Made by a program: the position numbers and the translations under genes. From positions 52,332 to 116,331 of the forward strand of contig JAEUWY010000022.1 of the NCBI GenBank assembly GCA_022059125.1: a stretch of 64,000 bases of DNA. The letters are read 5' to 3'. The stretch's first letter is position 1, and each line of letters starts with the position of its first letter. Under the pieces are notes generated by a model, which saw only the letters and a list, made by a program, of their open reading frames with translations, was not told where the DNA came from and did no database searches. Below are positions 50,567 through 62,799 of the stretch, one piece after another. This DNA is from Corynespora cassiicola. Lineage: Eukaryota; Ascomycota; Dothideomycetes; Pleosporales; Corynesporascaceae.

Positions 50567-51220
50567 ATGCCGATTCCTGATCCAATACCGTTTTCTGGTA
50601 GGCCAGACCAAGTCAATCCGGGAGCGATACCACCTCATCTTCTCACAACACAACCTCAGGCGGTCCCTCCAACGCAACATGCATCGCAAACTGAAATACA
50701 TCCGGCTTTTGACCGGCTAAAATGGTCAATATTGGATCCTCTACCCGAAGTCCAGATTGTTGGTGTCAATGCTCAAGGCGAACCGCAGCTGCAACCTTTC
50801 TTCGAAGGACCCGAATCCGCCTCAGCAGAGGAGCCTGCAACAAAACCCCCGAATGCTCGACTACAAATTGTGATCGAACCATTGAATAGCTGGCATCAAT
50901 GGCGCGACAAGAAACATCTAAAGCCCGCCCCAGGACTTATTGAGAATACAGATGGTCGACCGATCTCCGTCAAGCAATTCATGCAGGCGATGCACGACTA
51001 TGCTGCTCCAATGCGCAAGCTCCTCTGTCAGTCTACGGACATTGACGGTCCATCTGATATTCCTCGCGCAAAATTTTACTTCGACCTGATCATGGGTGGC
51101 GGATCCAAGGACCCGCAGCGACCGTTCCCGCAATTACAGGTCCATGTCCTCGAGCATCCTTCCGGAGAAGGAGACAGATCCGATTTGGACTGGAAGTCGC
51201 TTAATAGCAGATTCGGCTAG
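50567..51220 (+). CDS. Unrecognised 217-residue protein between the chitinase and LysM genes
   Basis: One open frame of 217 codons without introns, GC-balanced, with a TATAAA 123 bases upstream. I do not recognise the family. Residues 1-45 are Pro-rich and look disordered. From about 48 there is a more ordered part (FDRLKWSILDPLP), a basic/Trp segment near 105-120, and an R-P-I-S-V-K-Q-F-M-Q-A-M stretch near 131-142 that could be helical. There is no signal peptide, no transmembrane segment and only one Cys, so an intracellular location is likely. It lies between two secreted chitin-active proteins, divergent from the chitinase and in the same direction as the LysM gene 259 bases downstream. 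A role in regulation or self-protection is only a guess from position. Confidence 0.7.
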   Translation: MPIPDPIPFSGRPDQVNPGAIPPHLLTTQPQAVPPTQHASQTEIHPAFDRLKWSILDPLPEVQIVGVNAQGEPQLQPFFEGPESASAEEPATKPPNARLQIVIEPLNSWHQWRDKKHLKPAPGLIENTDGRPISVKQFMQAMHDYAAPMRKLLCQSTDIDGPSDIPRAKFYFDLIMGGGSKDPQRPFPQLQVHVLEHPSGEGDRSDLDWKSLNSRFG

Positions 51221-51479
51221 TGAGTCTGCGTCACGGGGCTCCTTTGTAGTTTGCCAAAACAAGACATGGCTTTTTATGGTGAAATGGCCGAAATCATATA
51301 AGGTCAAGGCGCACCATCGTGTTACGCCGCAGCACGGCCCTACTAGTAGTCCAATGTAGCGCATGCTTAGCGTCAGGTACGCTCGTTCAATGCCAAGCAT
51401 CATCTTAGTAGTCATCTTGTCGCGGTATGTAGCTGATGGGAAGAACTTGAGTCCAGCGCTTCGTGGCCAATTCATCATC

Positions 51480-53791
51480 ATGATTTCCTTCTATCACCCC
51501 TTACTAGCCGTTCTATTGGCCGTCATTCCCGTCTCGGCAGAGATTCGATGTCGTTACAATGTCACCGCACCTGAGAAAGTCACATATTATACCTGCAACG
51601 AGCTAGCTATTAAGTACGAAATCAGCTCCGAAAAATTCATGCTTCTCAATCCACTTCTCGACCCAGACTGTACCAGCATCCAGGCAGGCGAGACATATTG
51701 TGTTGCAGGTAGCGTCGTTCCTACGACTACGGACGGCACCTGCAAGCCTGAATCATACATCTCATGCGTAGGCTACAGTGGTGGACAATGCTGCAATTCC
51801 GCGACATGGAAATGTGGAAATACAAAGCAAGTAGCCGCGACGACCGCGCAAGCGGCACATATTCATTGACCCAGCTAACATTCACTCAAGAGCAGATTGT
51901 GCCACCGGAACCTGTTCCGGCGGTTTATGCGAGGTCCAAGACCCAAATGCTTATTCCCTCGACGGCAAATGTGGCCCAGCAACTGGCGACAAGAAATGTG
52001 GTGGGAAATGGGGTTCTTGCTGCGGTAAGAGCAGCAACACTTGCGGTTCCGGCGAAAGCTTTTGCGGCGCTGGAAACTGTCTATACGGCAACTGCACTTT
52101 ATCATGGCCAACTGCTCCATCTGGGCCATCTGCGTTACCCTTCTACTATACAGGTAATACCACGGATGGTTTCTGTGGTCCTGCGAACGACTACAAGGTC
52201 TGCAATGCAGCGTGGGGCTTCTGCTGTGCGAGCACGGGAAAATGTGGTATTACTCAGCAGTTCTGTGGCATGGGATGTCAAACTCTATATGGCAACTGCA
52301 CTATTGCTGCTGCTCCGCCTGCATCAAAGCCCGGAGACGTGAGTCCAGGTATGCAAATGCGTCGATTCACTTTTTGGCATCATCTGACAACGGTTAACAG
52401 ATGGAACGTGTGGAGGAAAAAACGGCTTCGTATGCAAAGACTCACCCTTCGGCGACTGTTGCTCGAGCTCAGGATTCTGTGGTACATCGGACGTTCATTG
52501 CAAAGGAGGCTGCCAATCCAAGTTTGGCAACTGCACTACCGCCGGTAATATCTCGCCAGACGGAACTTGTGGTGGCACTAACAGCTACACGTGTGCTGAT
52601 AGTACCTTCGGCAGCTGCTGTAGCAGCAGTGGATTCTGCGGCAGTACCACTGGCTATTGTGAGGTTGGTTGCCAGAGAAAATTCGGTACTTGTACCGGCA
52701 GCGACAGAATGTCGCCTGATGGAACATGTGGTGGTGCCAATGGCCACACGTGCAAAGGTAGTCCGTTTGGAGACTGTTGCTCGAGTTCAGGCTTTTGTGG
52801 GAGTTCCACGGGCCATTGTGCAGCGGGATGCCAGGCGTCGTTCGGCACGTGCTCCACCGGGTCTGGCACGATATCGACGGACGGTACCTGCGGAGGCACT
52901 AAAGTCTTCACTTGCAAGGGAAGTGAGTTTGGCGATTGCTGCTCGGCTTCGGGCTACTGTGGAAGCACCACTGGGCACTGCGAAGCGGGTTGTCAGTCAA
53001 CGTTCGGAACATGCTCTTCAGGTTCGGGCAAAATCTCCACTGATGGAACCTGCGGAGGCACAAAGGGCCTCACTTGCGCGGGCAGTACCTTTGGAAAATG
53101 TTGCTCTGAATCAGGTTATTGCGGAAGCTCGACAGCTCATTGCGAAGCTGGGTGCCAAAGCACGTTCGGAACGTGCTCGGCGGGTGCAAGCAAGATCTCC
53201 ACAGACGGAACATGCGGTGGCATTCAAGGTCTAATCTGCACAGGAAGCGGCTTCGGTGACTGCTGTTCTATCTCCGGGTACTGTGGAAGTACGACAGCAT
53301 ACTGCTCTGCTGGATGTCAAAGTGCGTTTGGTGCGTGCACAACTGGCGGTACTGCGCCCAGCAATGTGTCGCCTGATGGAAGTTGCGGAGGCACAAAGAA
53401 GTACAGTAAGTGCTATTCTTCCCAGAATTGGCTTTCGAAGATGCTAAGTTCCTACAGCTTGCGCTGGATCATCGACGGGCGGGTGTTGTTCATCTAGTGG
53501 ATAGTGAGTCCCAGCTGACCAATTTACCTACGGCAGTAAGAACTAAATTACTTTAGCTGCGGCATTACCATTAATCATTGCGCACAAGGCTGTCAAACAT
53601 CGTTCTCAAGCTCTTGTATTACTACTAACATTCCCACGCTCGACGGCAGTTGTGGTCCTAAGAACGGCGCACGTACCTGTGCTGGAGGACCTTTTAACAG
53701 CCAATGTTGTGGCGCTTCAGGCTTTTGCGGAACAACAAACTCTCATTGCGGCAGCGGATGTTTAGCTGGGTTTGGAAAGTGTAATTCATAG
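51480..53791 (+). CDS. Secreted LysM plus multi-hevein chitin-binding protein
   Basis: Five exons (51480-51826, 51891-52348, 52401-53405, 53458-53503, 53557-53791) sum to 2091 bases, giving 696 residues in one frame. The first intron appears to use GC (GCAAGT) with a CTAAC branch and AG acceptor; the others are GT-AG. The start is the Met just before a clear signal peptide ending VSA; an in-frame Met at 51363 is less likely. A LysM domain (about 25-75) is followed by eleven hevein-type ChtBD1 units of roughly 45 residues, each beginning DGxC, usually with a CCS core and a final GC.S.FG.C. Units 4-9 are very alike. No catalytic domain. Such proteins bind chitin and can shield walls or act as effectors. 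Its position beside a chitinase supports a shared role. Confidence 0.87.
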
Positions 53792-54518
53792 CGTAGTATT
53801 GCTTGAATATGGTATAATATTTTACACTCAGACACGCTGTGTAAAAGCTACTAACGTAGCCTACAAGCGAGCGGATCACACAAGCAAGCGGATCGGCTTT
53901 TTAATTGCCCTAATGCGCGCAACCACCTACTTAACTACTTTAGAAAAATACTGTAATAACTTAATATAGAAAAAATTTAAAGTAGCTATACTACTTTTTT
54001 ATATATATAAAAGTTATATTTTTATTTTTTATAGTGTATATAGCGCGCTTTTATTTACTAGCTTCTACTAAAATAAGTTTTATTTTTATAATTTTTTATT
54101 TAATTATTTTTTAACGTTTTTTTAAAAAATAGTTTTAGCTTTATTAGTTTTATATAAAAAGAATTTATATTAAATTATTTTTTCGGCTTTATATACAATA
54201 AAATAGCTTTATTAGCTTATATAAAATTTATATTTTAGCTTTTAAATAATATAGCTGTATAAAATATTACTACAGCTTTTTTTAAAAGTAATTATTAGCT
54301 ATAATAATAAGAGTAAATAATAAGTTTTTTTATTTTTTTACTCTATTATAAATTAACATTAATTAAGTTTTTATTTTATATATATTATTTAGTATTTTAA
54401 CTTTTTATTAAATAGTTTTAAAAATAACTAGCGTAAATATATATAGTTTTATATTAAACTTTAATAGTAGTATTTTTAAATTATATAAAACTACTTTTAT
54501 ACTTTATAAATTTATATA
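53792..54518. other. Island edge, transposon end fragment and AT-rich DNA; no gene seen
   Basis: Normal composition to about 53940, then RIPped. The Fot1-type end at 53854 lies here. The rest (53990-54518) is TA-rich with nothing I can identify. Confidence 0.5.
53854..53935 (+). mobile_element. Relic terminus of a third Fot1/pogo-type transposon
   Basis: After TA, the sequence ACGTAGCCTACAAGCGAGCG followed by a second AAGCAAGCGGATCGG copies the plan of the other two Fot1-type ends (ACGT, then a variable stretch, then two AAGCGAG repeats). No matching right end or transposase follows before the Tc1-like element, so it is truncated. It starts 62 bases after the LysM/hevein stop. Confidence 0.45.
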
Positions 54519-54530
54519 CAGAGAGGTGAT

Positions 54531-57500
54531 TGTCAGGCACGAATCTGAAGTAGAGTATAAAGGTTACAGCAATACAGATAGACAGGTAAAAAGAATCTAA
54601 TTATATATTGTCGTGTAGAAAAGAGAGATAAATCGCTGCTAAGACAGCTTACAGCGACTTAGAAATATATACTATTACGCTTATAACTAAGCTAACCTAA
54701 AACACTCTATAATAGGCTATAATAGGTTATAATAAGACACAGCCTTATATTATCTTTTTTTTTAATAGTATACGACTTTGTACACTATTATACCTATAGA
54801 TAAAAAAAATAGTAATTATAAGTATCTATTTTATACTTTAGTTTCTATTTAAAAGGTATAGTTTATACTTTTAAATTTCTAGTAGTTTATAGTAAAATAT
54901 AGCGACTCTATAGTTTAAGAATTATATCTAGTTTAGATATTCTGTTTTATTACTGTTTATAATAAAGTATAGTAACTTTAATTATTTAATCTAGTAGTTA
55001 AAACTTATTAATTTAACTTATTAGAGTTCGCTATAGTTTACAGCAGTTTTTTCTATCTACTATAAAAATTAAAATTTAATACTCTATTTTTTAGTAAGCT
55101 ACTATAAACTATAGTAGGTATAAGTGTAACTAGTCTTTCTTTTTTAAAATTAAATTAAAGTTATTTTACTTTAGTAAAAAAAGTAAAAATAAAAAAGTAG
55201 AATATTAAAAAAAGTTACGGTAAAGGAGTTCTAATAGAAAAAAAGTAAAAATACTTTCTAGAGATATATAAAGGGTTTTTCTAACACTTTCTAGCTTTTA
55301 GTCTTTTTCTCTTCTACTCTCTACTTTTAATTTAGTAAGTTTTTTAAAATTTTCTTATACTTTCTATTTTAGAGTATTATAGAGTACCGCACTTTATTAT
55401 ACTTTTTATTATAAAATATTATAAAATATTACAGTTTGTAATGCCCTATAATATTCTATAATATTTTATTTTATTATATTATAGTTTTAACTAACTAGTT
55501 TAGAAACCGTATACGTAATAATTAGACTATTTTAAACTTTTCTACTTTTTAGCAACTTATTTTACTCTATTATTATCTATTATAGACTCTACTAAAATTA
55601 GAAATAACATTCTAAATAATAGCAGGTTTACCTATTATATTTATATCTGTTATATTTTTTTTTTTAGTAAAAAAAAGTATTAATTTTTTAGGCAGATTAG
55701 TTACTTATATTTTATCTTTAATAAGTTTACTAAAAATTTTTATAAAGAATAGTTAGTCGAGATAGAGAAAAGTAAAGTATTACTGTTTAAGCGGTGTTTT
55801 AAATACTTTATTAGTAACCAGAAGTATTGTGCGGTAAGTTTCTGTCCTTTTTATAGCTATTTTAGGCTATTCTTAGCTATTATAGGGCTTTTTAACTTAT
55901 TTTTAGATATCTAAAGCTTTTTATAACGAATATAATATAATTTATAACTTTCTGCTCGAGATCCGCCGCGGTTACTATATAGTCTAAATTACTGCAGTTT
56001 TTAATAACGCTAGAATAGTTATTTAGAAAACTTATTATAAAAAGATTTACTTTAATACTATAAAAATAGAAATTTAGTAGTTTAAATTAATCTATATCTG
56101 TAAGGCGCTTTCTAAGCGTTTTTTATAGTAATTTTTTTAAAATTTTTTATTTTAAGGCATTTTAGGCTATTCTAACACCTTATAAAAAGTTTATTCTCTA
56201 TAATACTTATTTAATACTATATAATAGTATAGTTTCTGCTAATAATACTCCGCAGTTTAAAGTACGCTTTAGTAGATATAAGTAAAACTTTAAAAGTATT
56301 ACTGCTAAAATAGAAGCTAAAAAGCGTACTTTTAAGGCTTTTGTATCCGCTTAAATTAAAACTAACTAAAAAAATAGTAATACGTCTAAAAAGAAAGTAA
56401 AATAGCCTATTATACGCTATAATAGCCTATACTAATATTTTTTTCTAAAGTTATAGTAGTAAAGCTGCCTCTAGTCTAGCTACTACAGCTGCTTAGAAAA
56501 AAAAAAAATTAAAAGTCTAAATTATTAATTTTAAGGCTGAACGTGCGCGTGCTCTAAAAAATAAAAAAAGTATTTTTATAAAAAAGATTAAAGAGCTTTA
56601 GAGATAGATTGAGCCTCTTACTGCGGCCTGTGCCTAGTTAATATATAGTAGTATAGATTAATACGGGCTTTTATAGAGTATTATAGCGTGAAAAAGTCTA
56701 GGTTAGTTTTTTTTTAGCTTCTTTTTTAGCGTTATAGTTTCTTTTAGAGTATATAGGTGATACCCGAGGTCTTTAGTAGCCCTCTACCTAATTTTTAAAT
56801 AGTTTTTCGTAATATAAGTTTTTTTACTCTAATATTTTTTTCTATATCTTATTATAATGTTTTTTAGTCTTTTATAGGTTATTTTAGGCTATAATAGGCT
56901 AGTAATATCTCTATAAGTTTTTTCAACCTCTTCGTATAGTCTTTAATTCTATATTTTTTTAGAATTATAGCGCTATTAAACATCTTTTTATATAAAAAAC
57001 CTAATATATTTCTTAGAAAAAAATATAAGGTGAAAGTAGCTATGTTTTTTATTTTTTTTTTTTTAGCTAAATCTTCGGATACTAGCTTACTTAAAAGTTA
57101 TCTGGCTTTTTTCTGGGTATTTTAATTTATTATAGGCTATAATAGGGCTTTATAGCGTAAAGTGGCTTATTTACCTTCTTTTATTCGTCGGCTCTAAATA
57201 CTTTTTTACTTCTAAAAGTTATTAATCGCGCTAGCGTTTATATTTAGTCTAAATTTCTAAAAATTCTTTTCTTTAGAGTAATCTTTCTATTTTACTAAAT
57301 ATTTTTAAGTGCCGATTAAAAATTCTCTCTAATCTAGTACTTTTTTAATAAAATAGATATTATCGCTTATTATGCGTAATGTGTCTACTAGTAGTTCGCT
57401 TTAGAATTATATTATCCCTTTTTTAGTATATTTTTTTAGTAATAATATATAGAAAACTAGGTGGATGCTTTGTAGTTCAGATAGGTTTACTTTATATATA

Positions 57501-60500
57501 TCTAGTCTAATCTAGGCTATAATAATTTCTGGTTCTATATATTTCTAATCTAGCTTTTTTTTCGGTCTTATTAAGCGTATATACCTGTTTAATATAAGCA
57601 CTTTATTCTCTATTACTAAAAAAATATACTTTCTTTTTTTATTAGAGTACCTTTTTTAGTATTTATTTGCTATTTTAATTTTCCGGCGATGTTCTGTCTG
57701 TAAAGTAAGTACTTTTACTGCTAAATTATTTTTTAGATATAATTCTCTGCTATTTAGAGGTATTCCGGGCTAGTCTAGCACTTTTAAGTCCGCTCTGTAG
57801 TATACTTAAAATAGTATAATTATAGTAGTTATATGTATACTATTATTATACGCAAATTTCGTAATTAGCAACCAGATTATCTAGTCGTTCTGTTTTAGGT
57901 AATAATAGTATCTAAAATACTGTTCTAAAGTCTAATTCTGTTTTTCTGTTTATTTATCTATTTTAAAATAATAAGTAGAGAATAAAATTTTTAGAGTGCC
58001 TAAGTAGTAATAAAAACTATTTTAATACTTAGAATTTATTAAAAGTTTTTAATCCGAAATAATATTTTTTAGAGTTCTATAAAGTTAGACTAATTTTTTT
58101 AATTAGATTTAAGCTAGATTTTAAGCAGTCTAATTCGCTCAGACTAGTATATAGTAAGCTATCTTTATTAATTAGTCTACTACTATTAGTATTAAGTTGT
58201 ATACTTAGCTAAGGTATTTTAATAAAAAAAGTTTAGTAATAAAATCTATTGTAACGTCTAACTACGGCCTATTAAAAGCTAAAAAAAAGTTTAATAGGCT
58301 ATAAGAGCGGTATCTAGCCGCGACTAATTTTTTATACTTTAAATAGTCGTTGTAGTACGCCTCTACGTTCTTTTTAATTTTTTTCTAATAGTACTTGCGT
58401 TTAATTTTTTCTAGCGTCTTTTTTACTCTAAAGTAATCTGCTATTAAGCTATTATAGTATTTCTAAAATGCTTTAGTTTTCTTCTAATCCGTACTTAGTT
58501 GTAATTTTAACTAGTTAGTTATTTAGCGTTATCTTAAAATAAAAGTAAAAAATTATTTTTCTTCTCTTTTTAAAAGAGTTTTTTACTTATTTTTTTTACT
58601 GTTTTTACTGTAAAAGTCTGAAATTAAAATATTTCTGTCTCTTTCTCTTAAACTTTCTCTCTCTATTCTCTTTTTTTTTTTTTTTTTTTTTTAGGTAGTT
58701 TTTTTCTAATACGGGGTTCTAAAAGCCTCTGATGTTTTATCTAAAGTATTTCAGTACTGTCTATATACTCTCTAGATAATTTTGTAATTATTGCTAGTAT
58801 TATAAAGTCTTATAAAAATTTCCGGGTTATTATAACTCGTAGTAGCTCTATATAGGCTTTATTACCCTTCTGCAATAGTTGTTAAGCCTTTTTTATATAA
58901 TCCGGCTTTTTTAATAGGCTGTCCGCAGAGTTTAGCTTTTCTAAGTAATAAGTTATAATAAAATTATACTCTGTAAGTTTTTTGTATACTCTAATTTAGT
59001 AGTAGTTAAGTATCTTTATTTTTATAAACTACTTAAGATTATTATAGTCCGTAAAAAGCTTAAATAGCGTTTTTTAAAAGTAGTATTACTAATAGAATAA
59101 ACTTTTGTCTATTACAAGTAATTTCTTGTTATAGATGTTATAATTATATTCGGCTTAGTCTATTTTTCTTAAAAAGAACCCGATAGGTTTCTATTAGTTT
59201 TTTCTGTTCTGGTCTAGGCTTTTCTAGCTTATAATACTATAAATTACGCCTTCTAAGGCGTCTATTTTAACTTTTGTTAGTTTTTAAAAATTAAAGTAGG
59301 CTAAAATCAGAATTAAAAGAAAAGCATTCTTTATTTATATAAAAGCTTATTTTATTTTTTAATTAAAATTAACTTTTATGTTTTTTTTTTTTTAGGCGTA
59401 GCCGCCTCTAGCCGTATTTAGCCTTTTTTAAATTATTTTAGTTAACAGTAGAGTAATACAGGAAAAGTTAGTAATAAACTTTCTATAGTAATTTATAAAA
59501 CTAATAAATACTTTAATATCTCTTACTGTTTTTAGTATTAGCTAATTTTAGATTATTTTAACTCTCTCTAAGTTAACTTTAATTTCTTCTAAATATACTA
59601 TATATTTTAGGTATTCTACCTGTTATGTGTAGAATTTATATTTACTAAGTTTTATATATAACTTAGCCTGCTTTAGTTTTTCTAAGACTTCTCTAACGTA
59701 ATCTATATAAGCCTTTTCTGTGTTAGAATAGACTAAAATGTTATCTAGATATATAATATATGTTACATTAACTAGCTCTGCTAAAGCCTAGTTAATATAG
59801 AATTAAAAAGCAGCAGAGATGTTAGTTAGGCTAAAAAGTATTATAAAGTATTTAAAATAACTATATCTTATTCTAAAAGCCGTTTTCTATTTGTTACCTT
59901 TCTAGATACGTATTCTGTAGTACGTTTTCCGGATATCCAGCTTTGTAAACTACTTTACTCTTAATAATTTTTTTAGAAATTTAGCTATAAGTAGTAACAG
60001 ATACCGGTTTTTAACTATTATTTTATTTAAACTTTTATAATTAATATATAGTTGTAAGGTTCTATTCTTTTTTTTTATAAAAAGAATAGATGCCCCGGCT
60101 AGAGATCTTAACCGCCTTATCTATCCTCTTTAAAAATACTTTTCTATATATTTATAAAAATATTCTAGTTTAACTATTAATATATTATAAAGTAGTTAGT
60201 AAGATAGACTTATACCAGATTACAGCTTTATTATAAAATCTTAATTACTATATATAGATAGCACTAATACTTTGTCAGGTCTAACTATATTTTTAAATTT
60301 TTAGTACTTTAGTTTTAAAATAGACGTTTTTAACTTAGGCGCTAACGTATTCTAGAGTTAACTAATTAAATAGATATAAACGTCTGTATTAGAACTTAAA
60401 AGTATTCTCTTAAACTAATTTATATTTTCTATAGCTACTTTAGTATATTCTAGACTATTATAGCTTTTAATACCTCTAAAAAGCATTTTTCGGCTCCGAA

Positions 60501-62382
60501 AATTCAACTTTAAATTAAACTAATTAATTTAAAATAGTTCTAAGTATATTAGCAGCTTTTTAAAATTAGTAACTATAAACAGAATTCTATAGGTCTGTAT
60601 TTTGCTTTTTAAGTTTTTAATACGCACCTCCGCAACTATAAACTTATAAATAGTATAATTTAATCTATTTAGAAATAGTAAAATAATCTCTAGTACAGAA
60701 TAAATAACTAAATTTTGTTCCTTCGCTACTGTTGCTGAAATAACATTAAGCTATATTTTACTATCTACTATAGTATCTAGCTTCGTGAAACCTTTTATTT
60801 TTACTTTAAAAAAAAGTAGCGTAGATTTTTTAATATTTAGCATTTTCTTAAAATTCTCTAATTTTTTTACCTGTATTAGGTTAACATAAACTAAAAAATA
60901 GAAGTCTAATCTTTCTAGCTTTAAGCTTTTCCTTTTTTATTAGAAAAGTAGGCTTTTTTCTTTACTTTATTTAGGTAATAAAGTATAATATAACTCTATT
61001 TTTTACAGATATAGCATACTATATCCGTCTTAGACTTTTTCTTATACTTTTAAAGTATTTTAGCCCGTTGTAGGTTATTTTTACCTTTTTTTTTTTTTAG
61101 CTTAACTCTGTAGAATTAGAGCTTATTAGCGTGCTAGGTTCTCGCTTATTTTCTTTCTAACTTTTTTTTATTTTACTTTTCTGTAACAGATCTCTATAAA
61201 TTTTATTCGCTTTCTGCTCTATCTGTAAAAAATCTAGATAACTTTATTAGAAAAAATATTATAATTTACGTCGGATTTTCTCTAAAAATACTCTAGTAAA
61301 TTTAACTACTATTCTATAAAAGTTTAACTTTTTTATTTTAATTTATAAAAGTTAGAAGTAATTAAAAAGGTCTGTTAGAGACTGTAAAAGCTTTTATTTA
61401 TAAACTTTAATAAAGTTATAAGCAGATTACTTACGTTTCTCTACTATATCTAACGCTTTTAGTATTTTTTCTTTTAAGTCTTACTATATAGAAGCCTAAT
61501 ATAAGTTATTCCGGTATATATATACCGCATGCGTTTTCTAAAGAGTTTTTATATTCTTACTCGTGTATTATAGGCCGAATAAGATTTTTTATTTATCTGC
61601 TTTAAAGTATTATAAGTTTTTTATATAGTAGTTTTTATTATCGCGGAGCTATTAGTTATAGTCTGCTCTATTTCTTTTTTTATAATAATAAAGTAGTTTA
61701 GAGCGTAGTAGATTCGTCCGTTCTAGTACAGAATAGGCTATTATAGTAATTTTTATATTACTTATAGCCTTATTAAAAGCTGTTATATCGCTCTGCTCGT
61801 ATCTACAGCGTAATTTAAATAATTATTATAATTTTTTTTATTATTATTTATTTTTAAACTATTAGCGTAGTTTTTCTAATGCTTTTAGCGTTTTAGATTA
61901 AAATAAAATATTTATCTCTAATTCTGGCGACGATAAGATCTCGCGATCCCTACTAAGCTCTATTAGTCTAGTATTATCTTTTTATTATTTATAGTTATTT
62001 TTTTACTTCTAACTACTTTTTTTGCTACTGCTGTAGTATAAAGTGCTAATTTTTATTTTTTTAGTACTTTTAGAGGTACTAAGTAGAGTTTATAAATCTG
62101 TATAGTTATCAGCTATAATAGTTTAACGCTATTTATTTTATACTGTATAATAAGCAATTTAAATATTAGATATAAATTTAAAATAGAGTATAAGAGTTAC
62201 AGTAATACAGATAGACAGGTAAAAAGAACCTAATTATATATTATTATATAGAAAAAAGAGATAAATTGCTGCTAAAACAGCTTACAGCGACTCGGGAATA
62301 TATACTATTACGCTTGTAACTAAGCTAACCTAGAACACTCTATAATAGGCTATAATAGGTTATAATAAGACACAGCTTTACA
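54531..62382 (-). mobile_element. Ty3/gypsy chromodomain retrotransposon (element 4), inverted copy of element 3
   Basis: 7852 bp with LTRs at 54531-54749 and 62164-62382 (219 bp each, TGTCAG to TTTACA, RIP-altered inside ends). Target flanks are GTGAT and CTGAT, alike in four of five bases. The order of relics is the mirror of element 3: chromodomain near 57230-57350, integrase near 58100-58300, RT near 59650-59760, zinc knuckle near 60950-61020, gag to about 62100. It is inserted in a Tc1-like element. Heavily RIPped and inactive. Confidence 0.88.
57230..62100 (-). pseudogene. gag-pol-chromodomain of gypsy element 4, inactivated
   Basis: Minus-strand relics align with element 3 along their whole length but carry different stops. 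Both copies together would allow a consensus. No open frame of note remains. Confidence 0.7.
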
Positions 62383-62799
62383 CTGATATTAAAAAAGAGT
62401 AATCGAAAAAATAGTACTTTTTAAACTTCTATAACTTTTTAACTAAACTAGCTATTAAAAAAGAAAAATAAGTTATATAGAGATTTTTCTAGTCTTTTAT
62501 AATAATTTAAAAAAGAAATTATTTATATAATAAAAATAGATTTAAAATTTAAAAGAAAAGTAGACTAAAAAAAAAATTAATAGCTAATTTTTTTTTTTTA
62601 ATAACATTTTTTAAATTCTTTTACGCTAATTATATTTAGTTTAGCGTATATTACGTAAGCAGAAAACTAAAGCAAAAAATTTAATTTAATACTAAAAAAA
62701 TAAAGTTTAAAAAAATAAAGTTTTGCTTATATAAGCACTAATTATATAATAATAAACTAGTTAAACTAGTATATAAATAAATATTTCAGAAATAGGAAT

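Noticed and set aside
53256..53447. Other reading frames across the hevein repeats
   Set aside because: They exist because the repeat unit leaves other frames open; only one frame has the ordered Cys pattern.
31512..54530. A Starship-type giant transposon carrying the gene block
   Set aside because: No tyrosine recombinase (captain) gene or element boundaries are present; the block is framed by unrelated gypsy elements.
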